NCBI GenBank assembly: GCA_940337035.1
Contig: CALNHX010003307.1
Span: 89,320 to 153,319, forward strand
DNA: 64,000 nt
Source: Agriotes lineatus
Lineage: Eukaryota > Arthropoda > Insecta > Coleoptera > Elateridae
Reading direction: 5' to 3'
Under the pieces are notes generated by a model. The model was given only the letters and a program-made list of their open reading frames with translations. It did no database searches and was not told the DNA's origin. Positions 24,534-37,080 of the stretch are shown in pieces. Within the stretch, counting starts at the first letter, position 1, and every line of letters begins with the position of its first letter. The position numbers and the translations under genes are program-made.

Positions 24534-27500
24534 GTAATTAGAATTTAATTATGTATTTCTAATCAGCGCTGTTAATCTTTCAAGTTAGGTGTAATTTAGT
24601 GTGTTTTTAAATGAAATTATATTCATAAATGGAGTATAATTAATTCACAATTTATTTAACATTGCCTTGGCCATATTTCTTTATTTTATATTTCTGCAAC
24701 AGTCAATTTGACTTATGTTGTAACATTTTTTAACTTCGTTATCTGGTATGTTTCAAAATCTTTCCATAGTTTGCCAGGAATTAGAATTTCAATAACTAGT
24801 AGGTACTCAAAGTAGGAATTTCAGTAGAATAGGCGGAAACTAGGTTCCATTCTACGAAATGCTCTATGACTTATAAAAAGTAATGAAAAGTTGTTACCTA
24901 TTTACAGTCTGGCTATGATGCACATTAAATGTGGCAGGATTATACACACACTAAAAATACGAGCGTATATGAAGCTTGAAAACTGAAACAGTCATGGCCA
25001 ACCAGATGTTAAATAAAATGTGAATGAGAGATTGACTGTATTTGATAATACCGGATGACCACAAATGATTGTGATTGTTTTTCTTAGATTGGCACTGTTT
25101 ATGTTGGTGGAACTGTAAGTCTATGTCAAATTTGAGGTTAGCAGGTTAGGTTTTGAGTCAGTTTGTGTCAACACCATATGTATTATACATATATTGCTAG
25201 TAGGGCCTGGGAACGGCCGAAAACATTACGGCGCCGACATAGTCTCACTCTGACTATTACGCGTCTCGTGTGCATGCGTGAGAATTCAAACTCCGCCTTT
25301 ATAAGCGAATTTTAAACTTGATTACTTCCCCACCGCGCGGTCGACGCTGACGCGCTTGCGCATAGCTCACCATATACATTGAAGAGTTGGTTGTCTGTCT
25401 CACTTCCTTCGTGACCTCAGTTGATGAACTGCTGATCCAACTCAATAACAAAGGCTACTACACTCAAGGATACGCTGATGACATTGTCATACTGATTCAA
25501 GGTAAATACCAAAGAACCGTAGACAATGTAATGAAATCAGCACTAAAGATAACCGAAGAGTGGTGTCTAGAGAATAATCTTAGAATTAATCCCAGCAAAG
25601 CCACTCTCGTCGCTTTCACTCGTAGAAAGAACATCACAAACAGAATGAACATAAAACTGTTTGAGACAAATGTCAACTGGGAGAACGAGGTTAAGTACTT
25701 AGGTCTAACCATCGATTCCAAACTAACTTGGAACTCCCACTTAGACAAAACAATCACCAGGTGCATACAAACATTAGTTATTGGAAAAAGAGCCATAGGT
25801 AGTACGTGGGGGCTCAAACCGGAACTGACCCTCTGGCTGTACAAAACCATGGTTCGACCAATAATTTCATATGGAATAATCGCCTGGTGGCCCAAAATAA
25901 AACAAGCAACTGCGATCCACAAAATCAGCAGAATACAATATCTAGCTAATCGGTGCATCACTGGAGCCTTTAAAGGCACCTCAGGACAAGCACTGAATGC
26001 TATTTTAAATCTGCCACCTCTGCACATCTTCCTGGAAGGTGAAGCCAGAATGGCAGCCTACAGATTACAAAGTACAGGTCACTGGATGACCACAGCTAAT
26101 AATCTAGGACATGGCAAGATCATGTCACACATCAACAACCCAATATTAGAAATGGGTTCTGATCTTATAATCAAAGCCTATGACTTTGAAAAGAACTTTA
26201 CTGTACACACAAGTTGGAATCCGGACCAACTACCAACTCCAACAAATAAGAACATCATTTTTTACACTGATGGATCTAAGTTTGAAGGGGGTACAGGTTC
26301 CGGTGTGTACAGTACCAATCCTAGAACCAACGAAAAAGTCAGTCTAGGAAAGTTTTGTAACATCTTTCAGGCTGAAGTACAAGCTATTAACGTATGCGCA
26401 AACATCAGCATAGAAAAGAAGCTGCTCAATCGAGACATACACATTCTCTCAGACAGTCAGGCAGCATTGAAAGCGTTAAACGCTTTCAGTACTTCATCGA
26501 GACTGGTCAAGGAATGCAAATCCAAACTTCAAACTTTAAGCCAGGGAAATACAGTAAAATTATGCTGGATCCCAGGTCACCAAGGTATTGAAGGTAACGA
26601 AAAGGCGGACAAGCTCGCAAAAGAAGCAGCCCGTAATGCAATGACCGGTCCAGAACCTGGTCTAAGCATTCAGAAAAATCAAGCCCGCTCAGCCATTAAT
26701 GAATGGGTCAATAACACACACCAACTAAGGTGGAGAAACTACAATCAAGCAACACACTGCAAAAGATTGCTAAAAACTCCGAATCCACATACCACCAAAA
26801 CCCTGTTGAGACTGAACAGAACTCGAATCAAGCAAGTAGTCAGTCTACTAACAGGCACTGGAGCATTCAGAGAATTTATGCACAGGATCAATATCTATAG
26901 AGATGAACCTGTTTGCAGACTATGCCAAGAGGATGATGAAACAGCCTATCATATCCTCTTTGAATGCCCAGCATTAGAGCGTAAAAGACACCAACTCGAT
27001 TGGAGCCTTAACTCTATTGACAACCACAAGCTAGTAGGGGACATTGCAAGTCTAGTAAAAGACACGGATGTCGGCTTGCGAACTTGAAAACTCCCGACAG
27101 TACAAAAAGCCCTAAGGGCTGACGTGCGCATGCCAGCAAAAGGCAGTCGTGTAATCTAATCTAATCTAATCTAATCTATGTTGTAACATTTTTTAACTTC
27201 GTTATCTGGTATGTTTCAAAATCTTTCCATAGTTTGCCAGGAATTAGAATTTCAATAACTAGTAGGTACTCAAAGTAGGAATTTCAGTAGAATAGGCGGA
27301 AACTAGGTTCCATTCTACGAAATGCTCTATGACTTATAAAAAGTAATGAAAAGTTGTTACCTATTTACAGTCTGGCTATGATGCACATTAAATGTGGCAG
27401 GATTATACACACACTAAAAATACGAGCGTATATGAAGCTTGAAAACTGAAACAGTCATGGCCAACCAGATGTTAAATAAAATGTGAATGAGAGATTGACT

Positions 27501-30500
27501 GTATTTGATAATACCGGATGACCACAAATGATTGTGATTGTTTTTCTTAGATTGGCACTGTTTATGTTGGTGGAACTGTAAGTCTATGTCAAATTTGAGG
27601 TTAGCAGGTTAGGTTTTGAGTCAGTTTGTGTCAACACCATATGTATTATACATATATTGCTAGTAGGGCCTGGGAACGGCCGAAAACATTACGGCGCCGA
27701 CATAGTCTCACTCTGACTATTACGCGTCTCGTGTGCATGCGTGAGAATTCGAACTCCGCCTTTATAAGCGAATTTTAAACTTGATTACTTCCCCACCGCG
27801 CGGTCGACGCTGACGCGCTTGCGCATAGCTCACCATATACATTGAAGAGTTGGTTGTCTGTCTCACTTCCTTCGTGACCTCACTCATAGCCGCTAGCAAT
27901 ATAGTAGTATAAATATATGGTCATAACTGACGGAAAACTTAACGTACTAACCTCGAATTTGACATAGTCTTACAGTTCCACCAACATAAACAGCGCCAAC
28001 CTAAGAAAAAAAATCACAATCATTTATGGTCACCCGGTATAACATTTTTATACGACTTTAAAGCAAGAGCGTAACATATTGGAAGTATTTTATGTTTTCT
28101 TTTCTCAAAGATTCATGCTTTACGTCACTTTTGTGAAGAATAGTCTTTAATTGGTTCCACGTTCTACATTTCTGTTGAACATTTATTGCATTTTTGAATA
28201 GGTAGGTTGAAATACATTATCTACTTATTAAATTATTCTCGTAAAATTTAATATGTTAGGTACTTCACTATCAGGTAAATGATTTTAAAACGTGTGAAAG
28301 AATTTGTTGTCATTATACACAAAATATATTTTAATATTTTAGATAAATTACATGATTTCCTTGCATTTGTTGAAAGTTTCAAGTCAGCTGATAATAAGAT
28401 TAAGAAAAAACATTATTTCCGTCTTTAATACATATGTATAACATTTACATGAATATAGACAAAAAGTAATCAAAACCTAAAACTAAATTCCAAGGAAAAA
28501 TAAAAAAACAATATAACATATAATAATGAGCCTGTTTTTTACTTCCTTTTACGATAAAGGAAGTATTGGATTCACCCCAAAAATTTGAAATTGAGTTTTC
28601 AACAGATCTTCACGTTTTAGAGTCCCCTGATCCCAAAAAACATATTTTTTTTCATTGGTCTGTCTGTCTGTCTGTGGGTGTGTCTGTGAACAGAATATCT
28701 TAAAAACGAAAAGAGATATGACATTGAAACTTGATATATAAGTTTTATGTACTATGTAGATGAAACAGCAAGCTTTTGAAGAAAATCGCATAACCGGAAG
28801 TAGGTGTTTACTCTTGCGATTTTTAAATTTTTTTCTATTTTTTCAAAAACGGCTCTAACAATTTTTTTCAAACTTTATATTTTTATTACATATTTAATGT
28901 GTATTGATGTGAGATAGGTGATTTTCCAGTTGAATACTTCTAAAATGGGTTTCTTTTGTTTGTTTTTTCTATTTTTTTGTATTAACTCCTATTTTAAATA
29001 GAACACCCGGTATATTATTACATTTTTTAATTCAGCTTAGAATTCTAGAAAAAAATTGTCTCCTTAACTAACTCTCTATTTGGTACCGTTTTTGTAGAAT
29101 TTGCAATTTTTGAAAAATTTTGACAAATGCAAAGAAATTAAAAATCAAATTTTTGGCTAATTATAAGATCACTGCAAAAGGAAGTTGTGTGAGTGTATCA
29201 CACCAGATTTTTATTTATAAGGCTTGTTACATTTGGCACTATAGAAATTAATTTCAATCTTGTGTGTCTAATTGTGATAATCTGTATTCACACATATAAG
29301 ATGTTGCAAATGGCATCACATGTTCATTGAAAAAACCTACTTCACACGAGTATGGAATTTGAATAAAAACTAATAGTGTTAGCAATTAAAAAAATCGAGT
29401 TTAAATTAAATAATTGATAACTACTGGAAACGTAATTATATTTCAAAAATTAAACTAAGCATTTACTATTCCAATAAATTTGAGAACTGATCTTTTATCA
29501 TTTTCTTTCATACAACCCTAGCAGACTTCTTGCAGCCCCAAATGGGGCAGCGACCTCTAGTTTGAATATCACTGTATTAAAGTATTCAATTATTAGTCCA
29601 CTGCATTTAGGCCGAAACTTTAGAATAATTCATATAGAAGCAAATAAGGTTTTTTCAGGTGTGTTTCTATGTTCTGAATAGAAGTAGAAAAAGTCCCGAG
29701 GATGGGATTGTACGCATAAAATTTGGCAACGCTGTAATGGGCTGAAATTGGGCTCAAAAATAATTTTTCGCGAATATCTCAGTATATATCGATTATACGA
29801 TAAAAATACATCAGAGCAAAAATAAAGGTAAGGAAATTGTCTAAAAAGAAAGGTAGACGGTCATTTTCTCGTAAAGGCGATCGTTTTTGTCAAAATTCTG
29901 GATTGAATTTGAACTTATCTGATATTTTTGGTAATTAAAGTACCTACTCTATTCTACACCGCGCTTGAGGTTGAGTACAGGCGTGTTTTTTCATGTGTAT
30001 GCCCTGTGGGCCTACTTCACGACTGTAATACTTATATAAATGTTGTAAAATTATTCATTTTGCTTTTCAACATTTATTCGTTCTATAAATTCATTATACA
30101 GTGTCTGGAACTATCTACATAGAACTTTTATCAAATGTTTTTCAAAGAAATCCTGAAACACGTTAATTTTTATTTTAAATGAGACATATTTTACTGTAAT
30201 TGTCACTTTTCGATTATCTTTTGTTCTTGAATTATGACGTTTGCGATAATTTATTGAGGGGAAGTGGTAATCGTACAATTTTCTTGAAAATGTGAAAATA
30301 CAGTATTTCATGCTCTGTCCAAATTCATCATAAAAATTTAGGGTTTCTGTTTAAAAAAATGATCGTTAACGTCATAACTCAAAAACAAGACAATCTAAAA
30401 GTGACTATTACAGTAAAATATGTATTTTTTAAAATAAAAATTGCCGTGTTTGAGGATTTCTTTCAAAAACATTTGATAAAAGTTCTATTTCGATAGTTCC

Positions 30501-33500
30501 AGACTTTACACTCGCACTGTATGTATTGTTTGAGGAAATCAATTGGTTCACAAAGCAACAAGTAGTGGTTTTAATTCACTGTTTAAAAAAGGTGTAATTA
30601 TGTTTAATGATCTTGATAATGTTATCAAAGATTCAAAATCGATGTATGTATTTAAACATAGAGCAAAGAATTTTATTTTACTAAAAAGGTTAGGTATTCA
30701 CTATTAGTGTTAATTTATTAATATGTTAAAATATTGTTACATTAATTTAGAATATATAAGTTTACTAGAACGCGTGGTCAGCCTACGTATGGCCCTGCCA
30801 GCGTAAAGAAACGGTTAACAATAAAAATGCTTGCTTAAGCTGGTGGGCAGCCGACGTCCGATCTTGCCAGCGTTAACAGTACAAATGCGGTGTCGCCATT
30901 GGTGCGCGCGCGCTACTTGCTAGTATGCAGGCCGTTCATGCTGCGTGTGCGCGCGCCAGTGCTTACGGACGGCATCGGCTCTTATAATATAAGATTTTAC
31001 TTTTAGTTCTTGTAGTATCTTAGCACTTGCTAATAAAGTTAAATATTATTATTATTATCATTCAAGCAAGATTGTCCACGGCAGTTGCCGCAAACTGGTG
31101 AGCAGCAAAGCCCCAACATTCGACAGCCTTTCGAACAATGTTCAAAAAGTAATCAGACGCAGGAGGTTGGCATGTTGTTCTTGGTCACAATATATTTTCT
31201 TTTGACATCCACCTCCACTCTTCAGGATTCAATTCATTACCTAACCATTTCTGAACTTGAAAGTAAACACGAAATAGATAATGTTGAGCTGCGTCAAGAG
31301 TGGGTGGTAATAAATTCAATTTCACTGGTCTGCTTCTGCTCACAGCTTTGATCAAGCTACCAGGTGTCTTAAAAAGACTTACATCTAGTATGCTTTGAAT
31401 TTCCCTAATGCAATTCAAAACTTTACTTAAAATTGGCTAGACTGTAAGTCTATGTCAAATTTGAGGTTAACAGGTTAGGTTTTGCGTCAGACTGTGTCAA
31501 AACTGACGCAAAACCTAACCTGCTAACCTCAAATTTGACATAGACTTACAGTCTCAAATTTGAGGTTAACAGGTTAGGTTTTGCATCAGTCTGTGTCAAA
31601 ACTGACGCAAAACCTAACCTGCTATCCTCAAATTTGACATAGACTTACAGTCTTGCCAATTTTAAATAAATTTTTGGATTGCATTATGGGAAATGCGAAG
31701 CATACTAGATGTAACTCATTTTAAGACACCCGGTAGAATAGCGATAGCTATTGATAGATACTTCTTTAGCAGGAGCACTATACATTGCGAGGAAAAGTTC
31801 GATTTTATTTGCAGAAATCAAGTCACGAGGAGTATCGGAAAACGGGCATTAATTGGAGATTTGGAGAACCATTAGAAGATATAGAAGAAACAAACCGACA
31901 GGGATCAAATAGAAGAGATAGAGAGAATTACATATCTAGGAAGTGTTATTGATAGAGAAGGAGGAAGCGAAAGGGATATAAAAGAAACAATACATAAAGC
32001 CCAAGGTGCCTTTATTACTCTCAATAAAATTTGGCAATCTAAAGAAATACATATGAAAACGAAAATCAGATTGTTTAACATAAACGTAAAAACAGTATTA
32101 CTATACGGGGCAGAATCCTGGACGACAAACAAAAAACATGTAAAGCAACTTGAAGTATTCATAAAGAAATGCCTCCGAAGAATACTAGGTATATACTACC
32201 GGCCAGAAAAAATTGCAAATGAAGAGCTTTGGAAAAAAACGCAACAAGAACCGATACAGACAACGATAAAAAGAAGAAAATGAAATTGGATAGGACATAC
32301 GCTCTGGAAAACAAACAATGACATAACAAAACAAGCGTTAGAATACAATAACAGAGGGAAAAAAGGGAAGTGAAGACCAAAAACCACATGGAGAAAGAAT
32401 CAATGGGTGCAGTGTAGTAAATCAACGAAAGTGAAATAGTGATAAGGAAGAACATTGATAACGTAAAGAAGAACTGGTACAGAGCTGGCAACCCTGCTAC
32501 TATATAGGTGGAAACACTAAATGCTGAAAAATCGTCGAAAGACGCCCTACAGGAGCAAAAAGAAATGATGACTTGTAATAGAATGGTTTTTTTCAAACAT
32601 TTTATGCGTCTGTGTGATAAAAACGGCTACAAATGAAATATTTTCTTCGAGTATGACTTTCATTCGATTTTTTGACAAAAATGACCATCTACCTTTTTTT
32701 TTTAGACAATTTCCTTACCTTTATTTTTACTCTGATATATTTTTATCGTAGAATCGATAGATACCGAAATATTCGCGAAAAATGATTTTTGAGCCCAATT
32801 TCAGCCCGTTACAGCGTTGCCAAATTGTATGCGTACAACCCCATCCTCGGGACTTTTGCTACTTCTGTTCAGGACACAGAAACACACCTGAAAAGACCTT
32901 ATTTGCTGCCATATGAATTATTCCGTAGTTTTGGCCTATGACTAAATGCAGTGGACTATATTTGGAAAATAGTTATTTTAGCCACGTAGGTACTTAATCA
33001 TCCGCTTTTCCAAGTCTTGATTTAATGAATAAATAAAATTTCTCAATAAAACTAAAAATATAATATGTAAAAAAATACAAAGATCAACTGGATAAACAAA
33101 ACAAACTTATAACCCTCTGGCTAACCTATTACAACGCAATATTAAAATACTAAAAATAATTTACAATAAAATAATAATTTGTCCCCTGTACTCCAAGCAG
33201 TACTCCTTAAAATAAATTAAATAAACATGTTAACATGTTGACTTTTAACATAACACTAGGTACAATTGCTTTCAAAACTTTCATAAACGGCTACAGCTGA
33301 TTTCCGCACCGGCGCTTACGGAAAGCGAGTGCCGCGCCGCGGTCGGTAAATTTGTGAAGGACCGCCAAACCCCTGACATGCGTACTGGAAATCTGACATC
33401 GAAATTAAGCTAGCTGTCCCTACTGATTGCTGTTTATACTGTGGTTTGAGCATAAAATAATGTAGAACTACTGCATCTTCATTTTATTCCTAAGTGGAGT

Positions 33501-36293
33501 AATAAGAGAAGTAAATGGATGCGAAGAAGAAATTTAGTTATTTGCAAAAATCTAGCAAATTGTGAAGTTTTTTACTAAAAATCAAATTCATAATACTGCA
33601 TTTATTTTGACTTTCATTTCTGACACAATGAAAAAAACATTTTAAATACAATTGATGATGTACATCTTTTATAATAGTAACATTAAGAACTGACTGTAAT
33701 CTAGATGTGTAATTTTATCACCAAGTTTAATGAAATTCCTTCTCCAGTATTAATTCTTGTTAAGAAGATAAGAACGCAATAAAGAACAATTAGAGATTTA
33801 GGATTACTAGGGAGGGTGAACCCTGTTCACATACACTTTGGCATAGGCTAATAATTCCTTAGACCTCTGACTAATGGTCATCGAAATCTAGTAGATGTTG
33901 GAATCCGCTCGAAGATGGCGCTAAGTTTCGAATTTATCACCGCGGCACGTTACTGCCAGATGATTAACTGAGTGAAACGTCACCATTCTCGTTACGTGTT
34001 TTCTTTTTCTAACGTTTACGTACTAATCTGTTGTTTGTCTGGGTCTGATAAGGAAGGGTTCAATATGTTTACCTGAGGAATAATGACTATTTATTTAGCA
34101 ATTTGTTTGTAACTTGCTATATTTGCATACAATCAGTGCAAGTTGACTTCACATTATTGTATTTGTTCTTGTAAAGTACAGTCTCATAGGCTTGTTAGCC
34201 AGTGACAGAACAAAAGATATTTACTAGTTTTTGTGAATTTTTGGAAAAGTTGTACCCCTAGTGTTTTTTAATCAACTTTACGAGACAAAATGTCTCTAGC
34301 AGGCAATAGGCGTGCGTACAAAAATTGCAGGAAGAGTCGAAGAACCAACCCAGGATTACATATGTTCACATTTCCCATTAAAGATGAAAAACGGTGTAAG
34401 CAGTGGATTCTAAATTCCGGAGGTAAGTTTAATAGATACCGACGTTATTTTTGAATTTACTCAAAAAAGCGCTTGAAAAAGAATTACGGAAAAAAGGTCA
34501 TAATTATCAAAATTCAAGTAAGACGCGATATTTTTTTGTGAAATTTAGGAGAAATAATTTTTTAAAATTATTTAAGTCTTTTTTCCTTTTCTCCGTTTAC
34601 CTATACAGGGTGTTATAACAAATAAGTGCAAATATTTTAACCGGTAATAGAACTTGTTAAACTGAACAACTCCATTTATCATTTTTTCGAAAACGCCTTC
34701 AAAACTGAGTAAAATAAATTCAAAACAATTTTACTCTAAAAATGCATACCCGCTTATGGAATAATATTTTAATTTTATAGCGCAAAACACAAAAAACATT
34801 TCTTTGACATGCAAGCCAACAAAAACTGCGTAGGTACTGATAACACTTTTAGTTCACATCTTGTTACCAACGCACTTTATCTATTGAAGTAGGTAAGTTA
34901 TTGAACGTGTGTTTTTTGTGCAAGAACTTTGCAGTTTTAATATACTTGTGTCGTGCACCTTTAGCTTAGATTTGCGTACCAAACGGCTCGCCAAATTTAG
35001 GGAAGATAAATGATTGAAAAAATTGAAAAATTCGTAAAATACATCACGAATGAAATATTTGTCAACACTTTTTTTTAGCTCATATATTTACTTCTGTAGT
35101 ATTACTTTATATACAATAAATATTTATATAGATATTGATATAAATAAATATAATATTTGAAAATTTTTATTTATTTTTGGTGTTCTTAGTCATATTTTCT
35201 AGTTGAGGACTATTTCTATAACAACAGGTAAAAGTATTTGCGACGCCGGCCGTAATGAGCGGTGACTAATATCTCTCTACCTGTTATAAAAGATAACAAG
35301 GGCCAAAGCTTCCCAGATAAGTGGTTCTTAGTTTTCTTTTGAATGTGCACCTGGTGCACTACAGTAAGTAGAGAAACAAGCATCCAGCGCCATCTCCTAT
35401 ACGATTCTTACAATATCTTTGCCGTGACTGGCCTTGCATTTAGGTTAGAGGTCTAAGGAATTATTAGCCTATGACTTTGGGCTGAACAATTAAGGAATAA
35501 CTCGATAATGTTTTGATTTTCTCTCTCAAATTAATAGTGTTAGATGGAATGTTAATAACAAAAGTTTCTTGTTTTTCAGAATCTTGTGTTTGGCATACTA
35601 TTAGCCAACAACCAACTTATAACACTAGTGCGCATGAAGAAATACTGCATTCACCCACACGATCTACATCTCATCTTCAATCTAGTACAAGCCTCAGAGA
35701 GCTTGAAAACTGCCGAAATCTGGACCCCATTATGTTTACCACGATTTGATGCCAGTGGTTTCTTGTACGGCCACGTATCATACTTAGCTGAAGACTGTCA
35801 GGCTTGTCTGTTGTTACTTACAGTGGAGCGGGACGCTTTCTTTCCGTTAAGTGAAGCCAAACAACGTGTAGTGGAGCGATTGAGGCGTGCAAATTGCTTG
35901 GAGGCAATTAACGAGTCTCTGGCTGTTAAGGAAGAAACATGCATGGAAGTTGGCTTCCCAGAGTTAAGGCATTACTTGTACAAATGTAAATCTACGGCCC
36001 AGTTTTATCAGCCAACCGTGGGTGCCCCTTACACAGCAAATAATACTCGCTTATTGAACCTATATCGACGTGCCCATTACAAGCTCCATTGCCCCACAAG
36101 GCCGCTTAAATTGCTTTTTGAAAGGAGCTCTGAGGATGCCCTACTAGCTTGGGACACACGTGGCTTTGAGCTCTATGCGATTTTAGAACCTCTAACAGAT
36201 ACCAGCAATGCAATTGCAACTGTAGGTCGCTTACTGAATTGGATAAAAAAGCGCGAAGACAAACTGTTTCAGCTTAACGCGCCTACCTTTTAA
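23619..36293 (+). CDS. Mon1: Mon1, vacuolar fusion protein, Rab7 exchange-factor subunit (4 coding exons)
   Basis: MON1 pairs with CCZ1 to form the exchange factor that activates Rab7 on late endosomes and autophagosomes, driving the Rab5-to-Rab7 switch. The exons are 23619-23926, 24039-24236, 24290-24533 and 35580-36293; all junctions are GT-AG and phases match, giving 487 residues, a normal MON1 length. Diagnostic segments are an acidic Ser-rich N terminus, then HIFVLSSAGKPIYSR and YGNEDRFASYFGIMQAL (first longin domain), NYDLRRLLTGVERLIDHLL, TPLCLPRFDASGFLYGHVSY, and a C-terminal FELYAILEPLTD segment (third longin domain). I chose ATG 23619 over 23577 because conserved-looking sequence starts there and its context is good. 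Exon 2 could be read four codons further, but only the donor at 24237 gives an in-frame join. The third intron is 11 kb of transposons. Confidence 0.93.
24714..25419. repeat. Left copy of 706-bp target-site duplication
   Basis: Nearly identical to 27177-27882 in direct orientation; at least one substitution is visible (near 25279, CAAAC versus CGAAC). The two copies immediately flank the LINE at 25420-27176. The duplicated DNA comprises Mon1 intron sequence plus the left two-thirds of a MITE, so it was part of the target, not of the LINE. Confidence 0.85.
25420..27176 (+). mobile_element. 5'-truncated LINE with RT C terminus and RNase H
   Basis: The single ORF (LINE codons 25420-27087) encodes the end of a reverse transcriptase with YADDIVIL (catalytic YADD) and the thumb (VKYLGLTIDSKLTWNSH). 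A complete RNase H follows: FYTDGSKFEGGTGSG, FQAEVQAINVC, HILSDSQAALKAL, WIPGHQGIEGNEKAD. A C-terminal CRLCQEDDETAYHILFEC is a zinc knuckle. RT plus RNase H points to the I/R1/Loa assemblage. The 3' end is a run of about five TAATC units. The 5' cut is at the first LINE codon after the duplicated target, so the ORF reads upstream into MITE sequence by chance. The frame is intact, so insertion looks recent. Confidence 0.88.
27177..27882. repeat. Right copy of 706-bp target-site duplication
   Basis: Direct repeat of 24714-25419, beginning immediately after the TAATC tail of the LINE and ending at GTGACCTCA, where the right third of the MITE continues. Confidence 0.85.
28548..29215 (-). repeat. 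CAGACAGAC-family dispersed repeat, fullest copy
   Basis: About 670 bp and non-coding, in reverse orientation relative to the other copies. On the minus strand it runs from AATCTGGTGTGATACACTC through ACAACTTCCTTTTGCAGTG, an ACCGGGTGTTC block, a poly-A-rich middle, CTTCCGGTTATGCGATTTTC, an ACAGACAGACAGACAGACC tract, to GGTGAATCCAATACTTCC and AAAGGAAGTAAAAA. No TIRs or poly-A tail define its ends. Class unknown. Confidence 0.8.
30099..30519. mobile_element. Palindromic MITE with CAGTG ends
   Basis: TA-flanked element of 421 bp. CAGTGTCTGGAACTATC at the left matches the complement of GATAGTTCCAGAC...CACTG at the right, with extra bases near the right end. Long inner arms (TAGAACTTTTATCAAATG and its complement) make it nearly a full palindrome. 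Non-coding. Confidence 0.75.
30735..31075. other. GC-rich block, possible LTR or promoter remnant
   Basis: Two similar segments contain GGTCAGCCTACGTATGGCCC and GGGCAGCCGACGTCCGATC, and a GCGCGCGCGC tract occurs twice. It ends in AATAAAG followed by ATTATTATTATCATTC. AATAAA and the abrupt base-composition change resemble the end of a retroelement LTR, but no matching partner or duplication was found. Confidence 0.35.
31360..31733. mobile_element. MITE with CCGGGTGTCT ends
   Basis: Left CCAGGTGTCTTAAAA and right TTTTAAGACACCCGG are flanked by TA. ACATCTAGTATGCTT and ATTTAAAATTGGC arms pair inward. The core is one and a half copies of the GACTGTAAGTCTATGTCAAA palindrome also found in the MITEs at 25051 and 61835, so the core is shared between families with different ends. 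Confidence 0.75.
31880..32450 (+). pseudogene. LINE reverse-transcriptase fragment (thumb region)
   Basis: The frame reads ITYLGSVIDREGGSERDI, then KIRLFNINVKTVLLYGAESW, LEVFIKKCLRRILGI and IANEELWKKTQQEPI, and after stops WIGHTLWKTNND. This is the C-terminal part of a non-LTR reverse transcriptase and its connection region. There are at least two in-frame stops, and the catalytic YADD part is missing. 5'-truncated and dead. Confidence 0.75.
33842..35473 (+). mobile_element. P-like non-autonomous element with THAP exon
   Basis: CATAGGCTAATAATTCCTTA at the left and its complement at the right form TIRs that continue imperfectly for about 100 bp (GATGGCGCT near both inner ends). The flanking duplication ACTTTGG is a perfect 7-bp repeat. 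CA-starting TIRs, a 7-8-bp duplication and a THAP-coding first exon fit the P superfamily. No GTP-binding or DDE part of a transposase remains. It lies in Mon1 intron 3, 106 bp before exon 4. Confidence 0.72.
34290..34422 (+). pseudogene. THAP-domain first exon of the P-like element
   Basis: ATG 34290 opens MSLAGNRRAYKNCRKSRRTN, then GLHMFTFPIKDEKRCKQWIL, ending at GGAG before a GTAAGT donor. FPxxD and the Trp are THAP hallmarks; the first zinc Cys appears replaced by Tyr. It is sense to Mon1, but its donor is phase 1 while Mon1 exon 4 is phase 0, so splicing to that exon would not give a fused protein. Confidence 0.7.
35580..36293 (+). other. Mon1: Mon1 exon 4
   Basis: Preceded by CTTGTTTTTCAG. 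Codes for residues 251-487 starting NLVFGILLANNQLITL (second longin domain) and running to the stop at 36291. Contains YLAEDCQACLLLLTVERD, LRHYLYKCKSTAQF and LLFERSSEDALLAWDTRGF, strongly MON1-like. One long uninterrupted frame shows the gene is under constraint despite the transposon-filled intron before it. Confidence 0.92.
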
Positions 36294-36435
36294 AAACTAA
36301 GAATTTCTTGGGCAGCCAATTTGTATATTTTGTAAATATAAGTTACTGTTCCATATATTTATTTAACTATTATGTGATACAACATTATTCATAATTTGTA
36401 ATACAAATAATAATTTTTGTTTGAAAAAATGATGT

Positions 36436-36441
36436 AATAAA
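36436..36441 (+). terminator. Mon1 polyadenylation signal candidate
   Basis: AATAAA 143 bp after the stop codon, in AT-rich 3' UTR sequence. Confidence 0.6.
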
Positions 36442-36665
36442 ATTATTTAAAAAAATAGCAGTATTTATTTTTTCTGTTCTGACTGCTTGATTGCTGAAGA
36501 GTGATGGTGGTTTGTTTACACAAATCACTAAACTTCTATACATACCTTACACACATGTTAGCTTTTGTCGATGTTTACAGCACCTCCGGTACTTGGAACC
36601 GTAATTAAACCAACTAACAGCAATTTTGAAATGTTTTCTGTATTATTATTATTATTAAAATATGC

Positions 36666-36740
36666 AAAGTAATTTAGAATGAGAGGGGACAATGATCTGT
36701 CCGTACCCTGATCGTTGTCGTCTCTCATTCTAAAGTACTT
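36666..36740. repeat. Fold-back hairpin
   Basis: AAAGTAATTTAGAATGAGAG and GGACAATGATC pair with GATCGTTGTC and CTCTCATTCTAAAGTACTT around a loop of about 12 bases. It resembles the simpler fold-backs in this window. Confidence 0.7.
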
Positions 36741-37080
36741 TACAATGATCTGTCAGTATGCTAGTAATGGGGAAATACGTCAAATTGACATCAAGGCACC
36801 CTAATCAAACCCAAAATCGGTACCCGAGGAAGATACAGATGTTTGGATTTGCTGGTGATATGAAATAATTCCTAAATAATCATTAAAAAATACATATAAT
36901 TATAAATAATAGAAAAAACGTGAATATCGAGAAGTTTATTATTACTGTATATGCGTATGAAGTCACAGGTTAAAATTTAAATATTACAAGTTAATATAAT
37001 AGTCATCTTGTGTTTCATCTCTGGATGAATATAGTAAAATAAAGTAACTGCATCATGAATATGCTGTGGAGTTTACATAT

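Larger units (their letters stand above)
25051..28037. mobile_element. MITE with CCGGRTGACC ends, split by a LINE
   Basis: The left end CCGGATGACCACAAATGATT and the reverse complement of the right end, CCGGGTGACCATAAATGATT, are flanked by TA. Inner arms TAAGTCTATGTCAAATTTGA and GGTTAGCAGGTTAGG-like sequence pair with their complements near 27940-27990. The original element would be about 524 bp (25051-25419 plus 27883-28037). The LINE insertion duplicated its left part. Same family as 61835-62062. Confidence 0.8.
29594..32958. mobile_element. 3.4-kb element with about 275-bp terminal inverted repeats
   Basis: TAGTCCACTGCATTTAGGCC at 29594 is mirrored at 32958. The inverted arms run about 29594-29875 and 32685-32958 with small differences. 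The interior holds two MITEs, a GC-rich block and a LINE fragment, but no transposase. Flanking AT prevents a sure target duplication call. Confidence 0.7.
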